DNA from: Fallopia convolvulus
Taxonomy: Eukaryota; Streptophyta; Magnoliopsida; Caryophyllales; Polygonaceae
Direction: 5' to 3'
Assembly (NCBI GenBank): GCA_964016875.1
Contig: OZ024726.1
Location: 51,634,825 to 51,698,824 of the forward strand
DNA: 64,000 bases
Positions 22,231 to 34,870 of this stretch are shown here, in pieces. Position numbers and translations under genes: made by a program. Under the pieces are notes generated by a model. That model worked only from the letters and a program-made list of their open reading frames with translations. It searched no databases and was not told where the DNA came from. Each line of letters opens with the position of its first letter. Position 1 is the stretch's first letter.

Positions 22231-24803
22231 GATAGATTATGTACGTAGTTTTTTAAATACCTAATTATGTGGTGATTTTATGTAATTAAGTAAAACATAG
22301 GGTTTTTTAATTACTTTGTTATTTATTATGGGACATACTATGCAGCACCCACAAACTTTAATTTGCAACTTCTAAAATATGCAAAATTACAAAATAAACC
22401 CACTAGTATCTTACTCCTTACCCTCTTTCCTTCCCGAGTTCCGATCACCGAACGCCCGAACCCTATCTTTCTCATGTCTGCTCTTCTCCTCTAGTCATAC
22501 GGGCGTCTTCTCAGTCTTACTCCTCATCGCTGACTATTCACTGTCACCAACCAACCGCCACCTCTGCTAGTTCTTCGGATCTCACCGTCGACCTTTGCAT
22601 CAAAGGTCATCACTCCTCTAATTTCTTAAATTCTCGGCGTTCTCGTCCATTCAGGCATTTTGATTGGGATTCTGATTGTTTACACCGTAACCATAGGTGA
22701 GAGCATTTTGATGAGTCATGAGTAGTAATTGTTTTCTGGCTCTAATTTGATTTATTGTTGTTTTCAATTAGGTTCTGATGCATCAATCCTTACTCCTTTA
22801 GCACTGCAAAATTGTTACTGAAATTTAGCACTGAGTTTGAGTTCGATTTATCAGAAGTTATTTAGATTTATTGAAGTTTTTAATTATCTTTTGATGAATC
22901 AATCGTAGACACTACAAATTTGTTAGTGAAATTTAACACCGAGTTTCAGTTGGATTTATAAGTGTTGTTTGTAATCAAGTTTCCTTCTTTAAATTGTACA
23001 GTAACTCTTGCATTAGAAACATTGAAAGCTATCTAATAGACTGCTTTATGCCAATCATTTTGTAAATAAGTTGTGCAAAATTAGAGTGAAATTGATTGAT
23101 ATGTTGAATTTTGTTTGGATTACTTTGTGGCTTTGTGCACGTGATGTTTTATGATTTGATTTATCCAGTGTTACAAAGCTCATTGCAGACTGGCTAGAGT
23201 TGCCTGCAGCCATAATGCTGATCATAGTGATGGCTAGCTCCAAGCAAGCTGCTGACACATTGAGAGGAAATTACTCCGTATTTATAGATGAGATTAGCTT
23301 TGATCATGATCAAATGATGATCACATGCTTACTCAGCTTCAATGTGATGAGCATCACCAATAAATTGACACATCTACTAGCTTTATGTGTACTGTTAGAG
23401 CTTGCAATTTCTATTACCGATACAAAGTATGTTATTATCACCTGATTGATATTAACTTTATCTATCGTAAGAGATTGACATAATTTTAAACTAGCTAATG
23501 ATCGAATCTAGCTAGCTAATTTATAATCAGAACAAATAAATCTCATATATACTCATAAGAAAATGTCTTATTAAATTAAGATGTCAAGTGCACGAGCTCT
23601 ACGTGAATAATTTAACAAAAAGCATTGTATGTTCTGAGTTGCATTAACTTGATCATGCTAATCTGTTTTTTTGGTTTTGATCATGCTAATCTGTTTAACC
23701 TTTTTTTTTAAATACAGCTGACCAATTAAGAACATTTACAAATCGATCCCATCAATTATTTCATCTATAGTCATTTATAATAACTTCTTGAATATGTCCT
23801 AATAGGAGTATTGACACATTGAGAGCCATAATCATGCTAATCTGTTTATTGCAAAATTGCTATTCTTATGTCAAAACTCACATATACAGCAAATGGTTTT
23901 CATATCAGTGTCATAGAGATATGAAATTAATAAACTTTTGAAATCCAAGTTGGAAGACACATGAGATTTAAAGGAACAACTATATGCATACAAAAACCAG
24001 AAAGATTGAGAAGGGACATATATCAGAGGAGCAACTATATACATACATAACAGAGACCTATATCAGATGTAACAACTGATTTTTAGCTGGTTTTCAATGT
24101 TTTTGGTATAAACCCCTTGAGTACAATCAATATTTGGGCATTGGACAACCACTTATCAGACTCGTATGGTCTCCATTTCCTGAACTAAATAAATCACTTT
24201 TATCTTTACCAGCGGAGATTGAAAGTTTACACGTCACTGCTTTTTAGACGATTGTGTGACACTGTGACTATAATCAGCTGCAATATAATGGAAATTCTTG
24301 TAAATGTAGTGTGAACCACTTGGAAGCAGCAAACAAACCAAAACCAACACAGCCAGCAAAGTCCTTGCAACTCTTCATTCCTAACTGCATTGTGGCAGCA
24401 ACAAACCCAATCAAACCGAAAGATAATACCTAAAGCACCACTTCAACTTTGTTTAGTGCCTTTGTATGTAGTGCTGCAGCTTATGCAATTCTTCGCATGA
24501 GACATGTACCTTATGGAAACATTCAACGACAAATTTCTCACTTCAAAACCCAGCCTTTCTAAATTTACTAATTTAGGGAGGAGAACAAGAAGTCTTATAA
24601 ACAACCATTTAGGGTGTTTTTGGATTACATGGGAAATGCAATATATTACAGAATACAAATGGTTGTCATTATCCAAGATTTGTAATATAAAGACCCCTTG
24701 AGCACCACCAACCCTTATTCCAAGCATAAACCATCATCCAATTAAATGACGATATTAAAAATGGATAAAAGACAATGATTAGAAATTAAAAAATGAATCC
24801 ATG

Positions 24804-24806
<3 letters not shown>

Positions 24807-24852
<46 letters not shown>
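24807..24852. repeat. (AT)n microsatellite
   Basis: About 46 bases of AT dinucleotides inside the 3.2-kb candidate element. Confidence 0.95.
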
Positions 24853-24855
<3 letters not shown>

Positions 24856-25282
24856 AACTCCTAGAAGAGCAGTGTTCTATATGAGTTCCCTTCCTACACT
24901 AATCTTTAATATCCTAGGATTTGTGTTCTTGGTTTTAGTATCTCTTACGTATTTGCGTGCTTTTCAAACAACTTAAACAAGAAACATCCTTACAAAATTC
25001 TAAAACTGAAGACTATACACGAGTTTTCCGTCATTTGACATTACACAGTTGACAGCTACAATAAGGACATTCAATAGCCAACAATGCAAAAGCCCTAAAA
25101 TTTATAAAATTACTCTTTCTAAAGGAACTTAGATGAAATGAGGCATCAATTGTAAGAAACACGAGGAATTTTAATCCCTTGAAGAGACTGAATAGGGTTA
25201 ATAGAAGATGTCAACGATCGGTGGAGAGTGGATGGTGTTGTGATGAGGTCGTCAACCGTACTGTAGAGAGGTACGACGGAAC

Positions 25283-25345
25283 GTGGAGCGAGGAGACGGT
25301 GAGCCCTAGGTGGAGCGAGGAGACGGTGAGCCCTAGGTGGAGCAA
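25283..25345. repeat. 27-base tandem repeat
   Basis: GTGGAGCGAGGAGACGGTGA plus GCCCTAG is present twice head to tail (25283-25309 and 25310-25336), followed by a partial third unit. Confidence 0.85.
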
Positions 25346-25622
25346 GGAGCGAAGAGCGGCTGTTATGAGGAGGAAGAGAAGAGAGTAAGGAAAAGGCGCC
25401 AAATTCTCTATTGCACGGTCGGAAGTACGTGAGTCGCCGATCGGGACGAGAGAGATAGAGGAAGAAGAGAAGAAAGTAGGAAGTAAGGAGGATGGAAATA
25501 GTTTTGGACTTATTTTGTAATTACTTATTAAAATATAGTTGCAAACTAAAAAGGAGGATGCTGCATAGTTGCCATGTTTATTATTGTAAGATGTCATGTG
25601 GAATTTGTATAACCTCAAGATT

Positions 25623-27151
25623 AATATGAACCTTGAGCTGAACCAGAAAACATTTGGGTTAAGCTCATGAATGAAAAATACCTGAAGGGCACTTCAATTT
25701 TATCATATAAAAAGCAGAATAATACCTCATGGCAATGGACTAAATTGATGAACTTACGAGACTTTAACAAAGGCCTTATCTGGCAGGTAGGGGATGGGAG
25801 AACCATAAAATTTTGGACAGACAAATGGCTATTTCAGGAAACACTAGACAAATTTGCGTTGAACGTTGATGCAATAAATGAATCAACAACGTTGACGAAT
25901 TCATAACCAATGCTAAAACGTGGCGACTAGATATCCTTAGCTGTTTACTTCCAACTGACATAGTTAACCAAATCAATCTGATCCCAATCCCTGATAACTG
26001 GATTAGGGACCGTTTGTACTGGGCCCCAAGCAAAAATGGGTGGTTTTCGACAGCTTCGGCTATTGAACTCATTACGGGTGTGAACTATCAAACACCCCAT
26101 CCCAACCATTGGATATGGAAACTTCACACACAACCTAAGGTTAAGAATTTTCTATGGAAAATAGCCTGCAATGGACTCCCTTCCAAAGAAAGACTGTTAC
26201 AAAAATGCATAGCTACTCCTCCGGGTTGTTTAATGTGCAACTGCACCCATGAAAATGTAGGACACATCCTTATAGAATGTCCACATACGAAAAAACTAGT
26301 ACAAAAAATTAACACAAAATTGGAAAGTTGTATCAGAAACTATAACGTGGCCAATAAGTCAGCAAGTACCATTCTGAATGACTTATTTCGGAGCTTGGGG
26401 AGCACTGAGTTCGCGGAATTGGCAGTATGTTGGTGGTGTATATGGCACCAAAGGAATAAACTAGTTTTTCAACAAACTCCCAATGACGTTATTCAGAATC
26501 TTGAACAATATACGAAAAACCAAATTGAACAATGGGAAAAAGCAAAGAGGTGGGAAGAAGATGAAGAAAGAACACAACTTCGACCCTAAAACAGACAAAA
26601 AAGGAAGAAAAGAATAGAAAAATGGGAAAAACCATCTGATAATGTAGTCAAACTGAACTTTGACGGATCCAAACTTGATTCCAACCACGCTTCTTCGGGT
26701 TTTGTTATACGAGACCATGATGCAAGAATTATCGGTCTAGGAACTAAGAAACAAGGACCAATCTCAATTGTGAAGGCGGAAGCTCTTGCGCTCAAAGAAG
26801 GAATCAGAGAAGCTCAGAGAAAAGGAATCACAAAAATTGAGATTGAAGGAGATAACCTTATAGTTATAAATGCTGTCAACAATATAGGTAAATGCCCTTG
26901 GGAGATTGAAATAATGATCTCGGATATTATGGTATCCCTTAAACAATTTAACTTTGTATCAGTCCGACATGTGGGTAGGGAATGCAATGCTGTGGCCGAT
27001 AAAATCGCTAAGTTGGGCCACAACATCCCTACCAGCCTCCTCTTGGATAACTCAGAACTTCAGGTTCTCATCCGCAAGGATGCTCTAGGACGCCCTCCGT
27101 ATAGGGCCTCCTAATCCTTACCTTTTCCAAAAAAAATATGAACCTTGAGCT
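25623..27151 (+). mobile_element. 5'-truncated LINE (L1-type) insertion
   Basis: The insert (25640-27134) is flanked by identical 17-base duplications AATATGAACCTTGAGCT at 25623-25639 and 27135-27151, and ends in a short A run, as expected of target-primed reverse transcription. The left junction enters an open coding frame immediately (ENIWVKLMNEKYLKG), so the element was truncated at insertion within the reverse transcriptase gene. Only the C-terminal part of ORF2 is kept. Confidence 0.9.
25640..27113 (+). pseudogene. LINE ORF2 C-terminus: zf-RVT and RNase H domains
   Basis: After the RT-adjacent sequence GLIWQVGDGRTIKFWTDKWL comes a zf-RVT domain (KVKNFLWKIACNGLPSKERL, then CLMCNCTHENVGHILIECPH with the C-x2-C, H and C pattern). 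It is followed by a plant LINE-type RNase H (LNFDGSK, KAEALALKEG, EGDNLIVI, NAVADKIAKLG), which shows the four acidic active-site positions. The frame is broken by a shift near 25890 and by a TAA at 26587, after which the same frame resumes. It is therefore non-functional as a whole, though the RNase H part (about 26623-27113) is uninterrupted. Confidence 0.9.
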
Positions 27152-27351
27152 TCGTGTGGAATTTGGAAGTTACCCTGCGTATTTGTAAAGCCTCGTGATT
27201 AATACTTGAGATTTTCGTAAAGCCTTAAGCAAGTAGAATTAGCGAGACCTCGTAGTTATCACACAGAATTTCTCAAATTTTTTAATTTGGATCGATGTTG
27301 CATGAAAACTATAAAAAGAAACAAACATAGACTGTTGCAATGGTATATGAG
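27152..27351. other. Short intergenic spacer
   Basis: AT-rich spacer after the LINE; nothing recognised. Confidence 0.5.
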
Positions 27352-28418
27352 TAGGGTCGGAAATTATCCGTGGGTAACCGATCCACATCCATATGTTTCA
27401 CCTGACCTAAATATAAGGTGAAATACCGAATAAAAGAGGGTGAAACGGGTGATGCGTCGAATATGGATGAGATTTTACACTCGATTCACCCGACCCACCA
27501 CCCGTCACCCAACTCACTCGTTTACCACCTGCATAAATTTAACCTAATATATACTATATTTTAATACCTGCAATAAAACTAATAATCTTGCATTGCCACC
27601 TTCAAATTATATTACTCATCTAGTCGATCATTTGCCATGTTCTGCCGTCAAAGGCGGATCTAGGCGGGAGCTGTCGGCCCCGCATCCGACCGGAGGAATG
27701 ACAAGTTTACATAAGGAGGCTTGAACGAAACTTTTTGGGAATTTCGCCCCACAAGGAGGCCCAGGATGGGGGCGAAGATGAAGGCAAAAGGTAAGAAAGA
27801 CAAAAAGAGGAAGAGGTCGAGGGATTTGTGCAAGTTTGTCAGCGATTCAATGGAGGAGGAGGAACTAGGTGAAGATTGAGGGCAAAATTAATCTGAACTA
27901 GCTTGATTTATCCAAGGTTAATTTTTGTATACTAGCTCCATATAATACACTATTATTTCGTTCAAAGTCCGCCCCTACTTCCAGACAATCATAGATATGC
28001 CCTTGTCTGCAGTCTTTGGCTTCCCTCGGGTTCCTCGATTGGCGATGCCACCTCTACTTCATTGGTCGTCTTGTTTGTGTCTCTGTTTTCGTCACTGTCG
28101 ATAACTCTCCTTCACCTCTTCACCGCCAATCCTTCTAACTTTGGTCGCACCCCTTCACACTAGATCTCTACTTCACCGTCATTCTCCCAATCTGACTCAC
28201 TCTAGTCTCTGTCCCTTCTCAGTGTCAATTCTCGATTAGTGCTTCTTTTCACTTTTGAATGATTTTAGTTCATTAGCCTATTGAATATTATTTTTTTGTG
28301 GGTGGCGGGTCACCCGTGAATCCCGTAAGTGAAAGATGGGTTGGGTGAGCTATTTTTTTCCCGGGTCGGGTTGTGAAAGGGCTTCACCCGCTCATAACTC
28401 GACCCATGACTAGTCCTA
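27352..28418. mobile_element. Possible hAT-like non-autonomous element
   Basis: The left end TAGGGTCGGAAATTATCC and the inverted right end TAGGACTAGTCATGGGTCG begin alike, and both arms are rich in GGGT/ACCC motifs. Flanks TATATGAG and TATGCGAG could be a decayed 8-bp duplication (6 of 8 match). A 37-codon Lys/Arg-rich frame at 27767-27880 is the only notable frame. Identification is tentative. Confidence 0.35.
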
Positions 28419-29030
28419 TATGCGAGTGCAATTGCTGTAAAAGAGCAAAGGTTTAAGGTGAAGTACCGAAGCTAAGGATGAAATTTTACATGGAAATTAT
28501 ACTCCGTAGAAATAAATACTTACATGAACTTCTGAAATAATTCGGACAAAGAATTATCTTCAAAATGGAATTTGAAAATTTGGATTTCGGTAAGGAAATT
28601 TTCGGTCAAGCTCACACATCTCTGGCCAAAAAACAAATTCAATTAGTTATGACCTAAAGGCTAACCGACTCGTGATTTAGCGGGTATCATACCAAACGCC
28701 CTTACGCCCCTTTACAGAGGATCCGTATTCCAACCCACTACCCTCCGATCCCCCAACTTCGGGCTCGTCGGGGAAAGAAGCATACACAAGTAACTTCCTC
28801 CTTCATACAATTACAAATGGTTCTTTGCCCTCTCTTCCTTCTCCGTCTCGCCCCCTCTCGCTCGTTCGCTCTGTAACTTCTCAAACTTCGTGATCCAAAC
28901 ACACTTTCTTCGTGAAGGAAGGCATCCATTCCGAGCTATCCGTCCGAGATTCGAATTGTTTTAGTGATTATTGGAGATTGATATTACATTCACTAGACAT
29001 TCAGAAGATTGAAATTTGGGGAGGGGAACA
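28419..29030 (+). other. Promoter and 5' leader region of the invertase gene
   Basis: About 600 bases before the invertase start. The last 280 bases contain pyrimidine-rich stretches typical of plant 5' leaders. No clear TATA box was assigned. Confidence 0.5.
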
Positions 29031-32000
29031 ATGAAACCTTACTGTAGAATCCTCCTCGCTTGCAAGAACCGGGCGACTTACGCCTTACAGAATCAACCTA
29101 GCTCGCATGCGTTGAGTGGGAATTCTTGGTATATGCGATTGAATTTTGGTCATAATCGCAGAATTCATGGCTCCTCGGATAAATTATTGGATTCCCGACC
29201 TAAAATTAGCCACCCACAGAGGGCTTTTCTGTTCGTTGAAAAAGGTTTTGGCTCACCTAGGGTTTGTCCAAGTGCTAGCGTATTACGTACAGGTCCGTCT
29301 GTGATTAGATTTAATACATGCCATCTGAGGTGGTGTTCGTCATCGGCGGTTGATTCCCGGGTTAACGACAAGAGTTTCGAGAAGATATACGTTCATGGCG
29401 GTGCTAATTTAAAGCCGGAAGTGGTAGAGAGGATTCATAAGACCAAAGAGATTGTGGGGAGAGAGCAAATAAATGGCGAGGAGGAAATTGAGATTGCTCC
29501 TGATATTTGTTCAGAGATTAAGGTTCAAAAGAAGGAGCGACAAGAGTCGGAAATGGAAAAAGAGGCGTGGAGTTTGCTGCAGAATTCGGTGGTCACCTAC
29601 TGCAACAGCCCCGTGGGGACTGTTGCTGCAAATGATCCCAACGATAAACTGCCACTAAACTATGATCAGGTTTTCATTCGTGATTTTGTTCCCTCTGCTC
29701 TCGCTTTCCTGTTGAAGGGAGAAGGAGAGATTGTTAAGAACTTCCTCCTCCACACATTACAATTGCAGGTGAGATCATGCCCAAGTTGGCTAAGAAATGC
29801 TTTAATTGCTTAAAGTTTGCTATATCTAGGCTATTTTTGGAAGATATCGGTTATGCTATACCACTGTTACACTTATCATACATATCTAAGTAGAATACTT
29901 CACCTTTATGTTATTTAAAGATGTAATATTGTACTACTGAGTAGAATACTTCACCTTTATGTTATTTACAGATGTGGCTTTGATATGAGCTAAAGGGGCT
30001 ATATAGTGTGTTTTTGTTTGGGTGCTTATTTTTCACATTAGTTGTCCTGTAAGTTATAACCAATTTAATGTATTTTGTAATCTTGCAAATTTTTTTTTTT
30101 TTGTAATCTATCTAATGGATATATTGGTACCTTAATTATGTGACAAGTTCTCTGCTATTTCCCCCCTATCTAGAGTTGGGAGAAAACTGTGGATTGCTAC
30201 AGCCCTGGGCAAGGGTTGATGCCAGCAAGTTTTAAAGTTAGAACTGTGCCTCTAGATGGCAATAATGGGACATTTGAAGAAGTGTTGGACCCAGATTTTG
30301 GTGAATCTGCTATTGGTCGTGTTGCTCCTGTTGATTCAGGTAACTGATCTTTCATATATGAATCGGTTCAAGTATATTTATTGAGTTACTTAATCAGGCT
30401 AGTCTAGAACTATTTGAACTTTTGCCAACATGTTTGCTGAAGTAGCTTGCTGATTGGAAATTAAAATATAAAAATGTTTTCAGCATTCTCAGCAGCTCTT
30501 TGTAGCCTTCATTTTGCTGAAAACTTTGTTTAACATGTCTCTTTCTTTCTTGGCAGGATTATGGTGGATTATTTTGTTACGGGCATATGGGAAGCTTACG
30601 GGTGATTATTCACTACAAGAGAGGGCAGATGTCCAGACAGGAATCAAATTGATTCTAAACTTATGTTTAACTGATGGATTTGACATGTTTCCCACTCTTT
30701 TGGTCACTGATGGCTCTTGTATGGTTGATCGACGCATGGGTATTCATGGTCACCCCCTTGAGATACAAGTGAGTTGGGTTCTCTATTTCCCTGATTTTTA
30801 TAACAATTTATTTGCAGTTTCTAGGTTTATTTGGTAGTTGGTACTTCTTTTTTGAGTCTCTTGTATTCTTACAATAGAGCTCTTAGCATTCTTGAGCCTA
30901 TTGAAGTCTCTTGTAATGCTTTGGTTTTGATGTGTCATTTTATCCACCAGTAATTGTATCATAGATGTGATCAATGTGATTTGTTTTGGACAGGCCCTGT
31001 TTTATTCAGCTCTGCGGTGCTCTCGTGAGATGTTAAGTGTCAATGATGCTTCCAAGAATTTTGTTAGGGCAATCAATAATAGATTGAGTGCTCTATCTTT
31101 CCATATAAGAGAATACTATTGGGTGGATATGAAAAAAATCAATGAAATTTACCGTTATAAAACAGAAGAGTACTCCACCGATGCTATCAACAAGTTCAAT
31201 ATATATCCTGAACAGATTCCTCACTGGTTGATGGATTGGATTCCAGAGGAAGGTGGGTACATGATTGGCAATCTTCAGCCAGCTCACATGGATTTCAGGT
31301 TCTTCACGCTCGGGAATCTGTGGAGCATTACCTCATCTTTGGGAACTCCTAGACAAAATGAAGCTGTGTTGAATCTGATTGAAGCCAAGTGGGATGATCT
31401 TGTGGGCAATATGCCAATGAAGATATGCTATCCTGCTGTGGAAGGTGAAGAATGGCGAATCATCACTGGTAGCGATCCAAAGAATACGTGAGTCATCTTC
31501 TCTGCATATTCATCCGCCATATACGGAATCGGTGTCATTTTAAAATGCTTTAGCTAATTTGATCATTCTTCTTTTCATGCAGCCCATGGTCTTATCATAA
31601 TGGTGGTTCATGGCCTACTCTATTATGGCAGGTGAGCATGTTCAATTATTACTTGCTGTAGATTAAGTTGCCCGTTTTGTAAAATCTTGCGGTATCTTTG
31701 TGGGCAACATAATTTGCAGAATTGCAGTTTAAAATGATCACATCTTTCCTAGCCTTTTTTTTCGTTTGCTCAAATGTTTTACCTTGTTGCAGTTTACATT
31801 GGCCTGTATGAAAATGGGTCGATTGGATCTAGCAGAGAAGGCAGTAGCAGAAGCTGAGAGGAGGCTAATGGTGGACCGTTGGCCGGAATACTATGATACC
31901 CGTCAAGGGAAATTTATTGGTAAGCAATCTAGGCTTTACCAGACTTGGACAATTGCTGGCTTCTTGACGTCAAAATTGCTTTTGGAGAATCCAGAGATGG

Positions 32001-32122
32001 CGTCGTTGCTATACTGGAATGAAGATTATGAGCTTCTAGATATATGTGTGTGCGCTCTGAATAATAAGGGTAGTCGTAAGAAGTGCTCACGTCGCGCTGC
32101 TAGGTCTCAGATTCTTGTATAA
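29031..32122 (+). CDS. Neutral/alkaline invertase (GH100), organelle-targeted
   Basis: Hydrolyses sucrose to glucose and fructose. Six exons with GT-AG junctions: 29031-29768, 30174-30339, 30557-30768, 30994-31487, 31583-31631 and 31793-32122, totalling 1989 nt and 662 residues. The ATG at 29031 opens an Arg-rich N terminus ([20 protein letters not shown]) suggesting a mitochondrial or plastid transit peptide; cytosolic members of the family lack such an extension. Family hallmarks include [107 protein letters not shown] and [14 protein letters not shown]. The Asp of VDSGLWW and the Glu of WPEYYD are the likely catalytic pair by comparison with bacterial GH100. The gene appears intact. In Arabidopsis the closest match is probably the mitochondrial A/N-InvA type. 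Confidence 0.95.
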
Positions 32123-32790
32123 GGTTTGAATGCTGGAGATTGTGCAAATTGTGGTGATGAGAAGTTAGCTGTTATGTTCACTATGCGGAATATTTTTAAG
32201 GCTAGGTGAATTCACAAGTTTCGTTATGGCTATTTTGCCTGATTTTAATAGGGTGATTAAAGGTGAAGGAGATTATGGTATGATGTATATACATGATGAG
32301 TGCATATATTATGACATCTCTACAGTTAGTTTCACATACTGTAGAGTGCGAGACTGAATTCATTGCAAAACAACACATGTGCCTCCAAAGGAAAACCATA
32401 ACAAGTTTTGTTGCTTGTATATCTGCTCGCGGTTAATGCTTTTGTTTTCTTCTTTATCATCACGAAATTATCAATATCGTTGTTCTACTAATTCTCGGAG
32501 AAATTATTGTAACTATGTCAACAAGTTTTGCTTGAAAGTAGGCGTTAGGACCCGAGAACGCCTTGAGGATCTCGAACTCAACCGTTTAGTGGGTCTCTTT
32601 GAACGAGTTGGCAGAAACAATTTGGTGTTGAATGTGTTTGGAGACGGTTTTGAAGAGATAATAGATGAACAACTCAAGGGAGAGTTGCTCGAGAGGGAGA
32701 AGATTGATAAGAGAAGGGTGACGCACATACGAGAAGCAAAGGATAGGTCTCTCGACAATGGTCTCGTATTCAAAGCATGCGTAACTTAGA
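32123..32790 (+). other. 3' flank of invertase with an unassigned 136-codon frame
   Basis: Starts with the invertase 3' UTR. A frame at 32379-32789 encodes a charged C-terminal half (RERLEDLELNRLVGLFERVG, then FEEIIDEQLKGELLEREKID). I do not recognise it; it could be a remnant of a retroelement or of a host gene. No start context or introns support it as a gene. Confidence 0.4.
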
Positions 32791-32879
32791 AATATAGTTC
32801 GAGTGTCTTTTAAATAGAGCATAGGCACACTTAACCCTAGCTAGAAGAAGTCCGACTTGGGCTTGGATGCAACCAATGG

Positions 32880-33430
32880 CCCAATGTCCAAAATACTATA
32901 AATAAAAGACATAAATATAAAGAAATGTCCAACAATAGTAAAATACTAAAAATAAGAAGATATGGTCAAGGGCAAGTCTTGACATGCCAAGACATGCCAT
33001 CGGCTAAGGCGCGTGCGGACAACCATGGCAAGACATTGGCGCGGCGAGGGCATGGTGTGGGCACGCAAGTCTGGAGTCGCAACGCTGGCATGATGTGGCA
33101 CGGTGTTGGCACGTAGGGGCGTCACGGGGTTGGGACGAACCTCAAGTGCCAGGGCCTCGGCACGCAGGCACCGGGGTTGGCACGTAGAGACATGCCAGAC
33201 TCATATCAATGGTGTCGAGGGCAAGGAGGCACACGAGCGGTGGCTCGGACAAGGGTGTGTCGTGGCATGCTAAGGCACGAGTCACTAGCAAGCTAGTGGC
33301 CAATGCTATGGCGTGGATCTGGCTACGTGTGATGGGTACGTCAGAGCGAACGGATAGGGCCTCCTCCTCTTGGGCGGGGGGTCACATCACAGGGCTAATG
33401 CTTTGCCTCACCCACCAAGCCCAAACACTT
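32880..33430. other. GC-rich intergenic island
   Basis: Composition shifts to GC-rich with many GGCAC/GTGCC motifs (GGGGTTGGCACG, GGCACGCA and similar). It directly precedes copia integrase remains, so it may be part of an old retroelement, but no LTR pair was found. Confidence 0.35.
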
Positions 33431-34870
33431 CTTAGAGTTCTTAGTTAACTTTTTATGGATGTATGGGGCCAGCCCACCAAAAATCAATTAGAGGAAATGC
33501 CTACTATTTATCCATTCTAGATGATTTCTCAAAATTCATTTGGCCTTTTCCATTAACCGCAAAATGTCAAGTCTCATAAATTGTATCCAATTTCATTACC
33601 TTTTCCACAAAATTTTTCTCTACCACAATATCCTCTATTCAAATAGATGGGGAATGAGTTCAAACCTATGAAATCTCTCTCCCAAAACCTCGGTATCATT
33701 CATTGACTAACATGTCCGTATTCCCACCAACAAAATAGAAGTGTTGAAATACGACATAGGCGGATTGTCGATGTTGGTCTCACCTTCTTAAAACAAACCT
33801 CTCCCCCCTTACACTTTATATTTAATGCTATTGAGGCCGCAACATACATCATCAACCAACTTCCTAAACCAATTCTCAAAAATAAAAGTCCTCGATATCA
33901 TTCATTGACTAACATGCCTATACTCCTATTGACCAAATAGGAGTGATGAAACACGTCATAGGTGGATTGTCGATATTGGTCTCACCCTCTTAAAAAGGCC
34001 TTTGTCCCCTTGCACTGTATATAATATGCTTTTTGTGGCCGCCACATACATTATCAACCAACTTCCTATACTAATTCTCAAAAATAAAAGTGCATATGAG
34101 CTTCCCTTCACCAAATTTCGGACTATGCCTTTCTCAAGGTATTCAATTACCTATGTTTCCTGAATCTTCGCCCTTATAAAAAACACAAACTCTCATTCTG
34201 TTCCATGCTCACTCTCTTTATTGGTTATAGTGCCAATCATAAAGGCTATATATGTTTTGATTAGATCAATTTCAAATCATATATCTCTCATGATGTATTC
34301 TTCCATGAACAAGACTTCACATTCTCCACTAAATCTTCCAAACCCCTCATGTAATTTTTCCCAATCTCCCTACTTCTTCCATTGAGCCTAAAAGTTCTCA
34401 TCCCACAAACATGGAGCCCAATATCATTTCTCCTACCACTTCTAATATTCTTATTCCAAACGAGTCCATCAATAAAGACATTGTCCCTAGCCCTCCATCT
34501 ATATATATAGCCCTCTTCAATTTCATCAAGCCCAATATAATCCACTAAGTAGGCCCATATCCCACATTCACAAACTCAACCCGATTCACATCCACTTCAC
34601 CAAATGCAAACTCACTCTTGATCCAACATTGGAAAACCACTGTTTTGTTTCAATTGAACTATTCCTTGGCCTCCACCATCTTGCTTGAATGCAATCACCA
34701 TCCCTGACTCCCTAATAATAACACATCTTACACTAAAGCTTCAAGGCACAATGAATGGCACACCACTATGGCCACTAAATCCAACAAAATTCTGCAATGG
34801 AATTGTACGATGTTGACAACAAAATTTTGCAATGAAATTGCTCATGTGGAATTGCACAGTGCTGCGAAAA
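33431..34870 (+). pseudogene. Degenerate copia retrotransposon, integrase region
   Basis: Translated pieces in shifting frames match copia integrase: MDVWGPAHQKSIRGNAYYL, LDDFSKFIWPFPL, then FNYLCFLNLRPYKKHKL and NHKGYICFD. Many stops and frameshifts are present. A block of about 200 bases containing TCATTCATTGACTAACATG is repeated at about 33695-33840 and 33895-34040, indicating an internal duplication. The final part resembles the linker before the reverse transcriptase. No LTRs were identified. Confidence 0.75.

Larger units (their letters stand above)
22322..25584. mobile_element. Candidate 3.2-kb Mutator-like element (weaker)
   Basis: TTTATTAT occurs at 22322-22329 and 25577-25584. Just inside lie inverted sequences: ACTATGCAGCACCC and then ACAAAATAAACCC on the left, matched by the reverse complement of the right end (ACTATGCAGCATCC, then ACAAAATAAGTCC). 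The outermost seven bases do not match and the duplication is 8 identical bases with a mismatch at the ninth. The interior has no recognisable transposase. It contains an (AT)n tract and a 27-base tandem repeat. Boundaries are plausible but not proven. Confidence 0.5.

Noticed and set aside
23200..23445. 81-codon frame in the 3.2-kb candidate element
   Set aside because: No recognised motif, poor start context and no sign of transposase.
27767..27880. 37-codon basic peptide (Lys/Arg-rich, acidic tail)
   Set aside because: Too short and inside a probable transposon; no supporting context.
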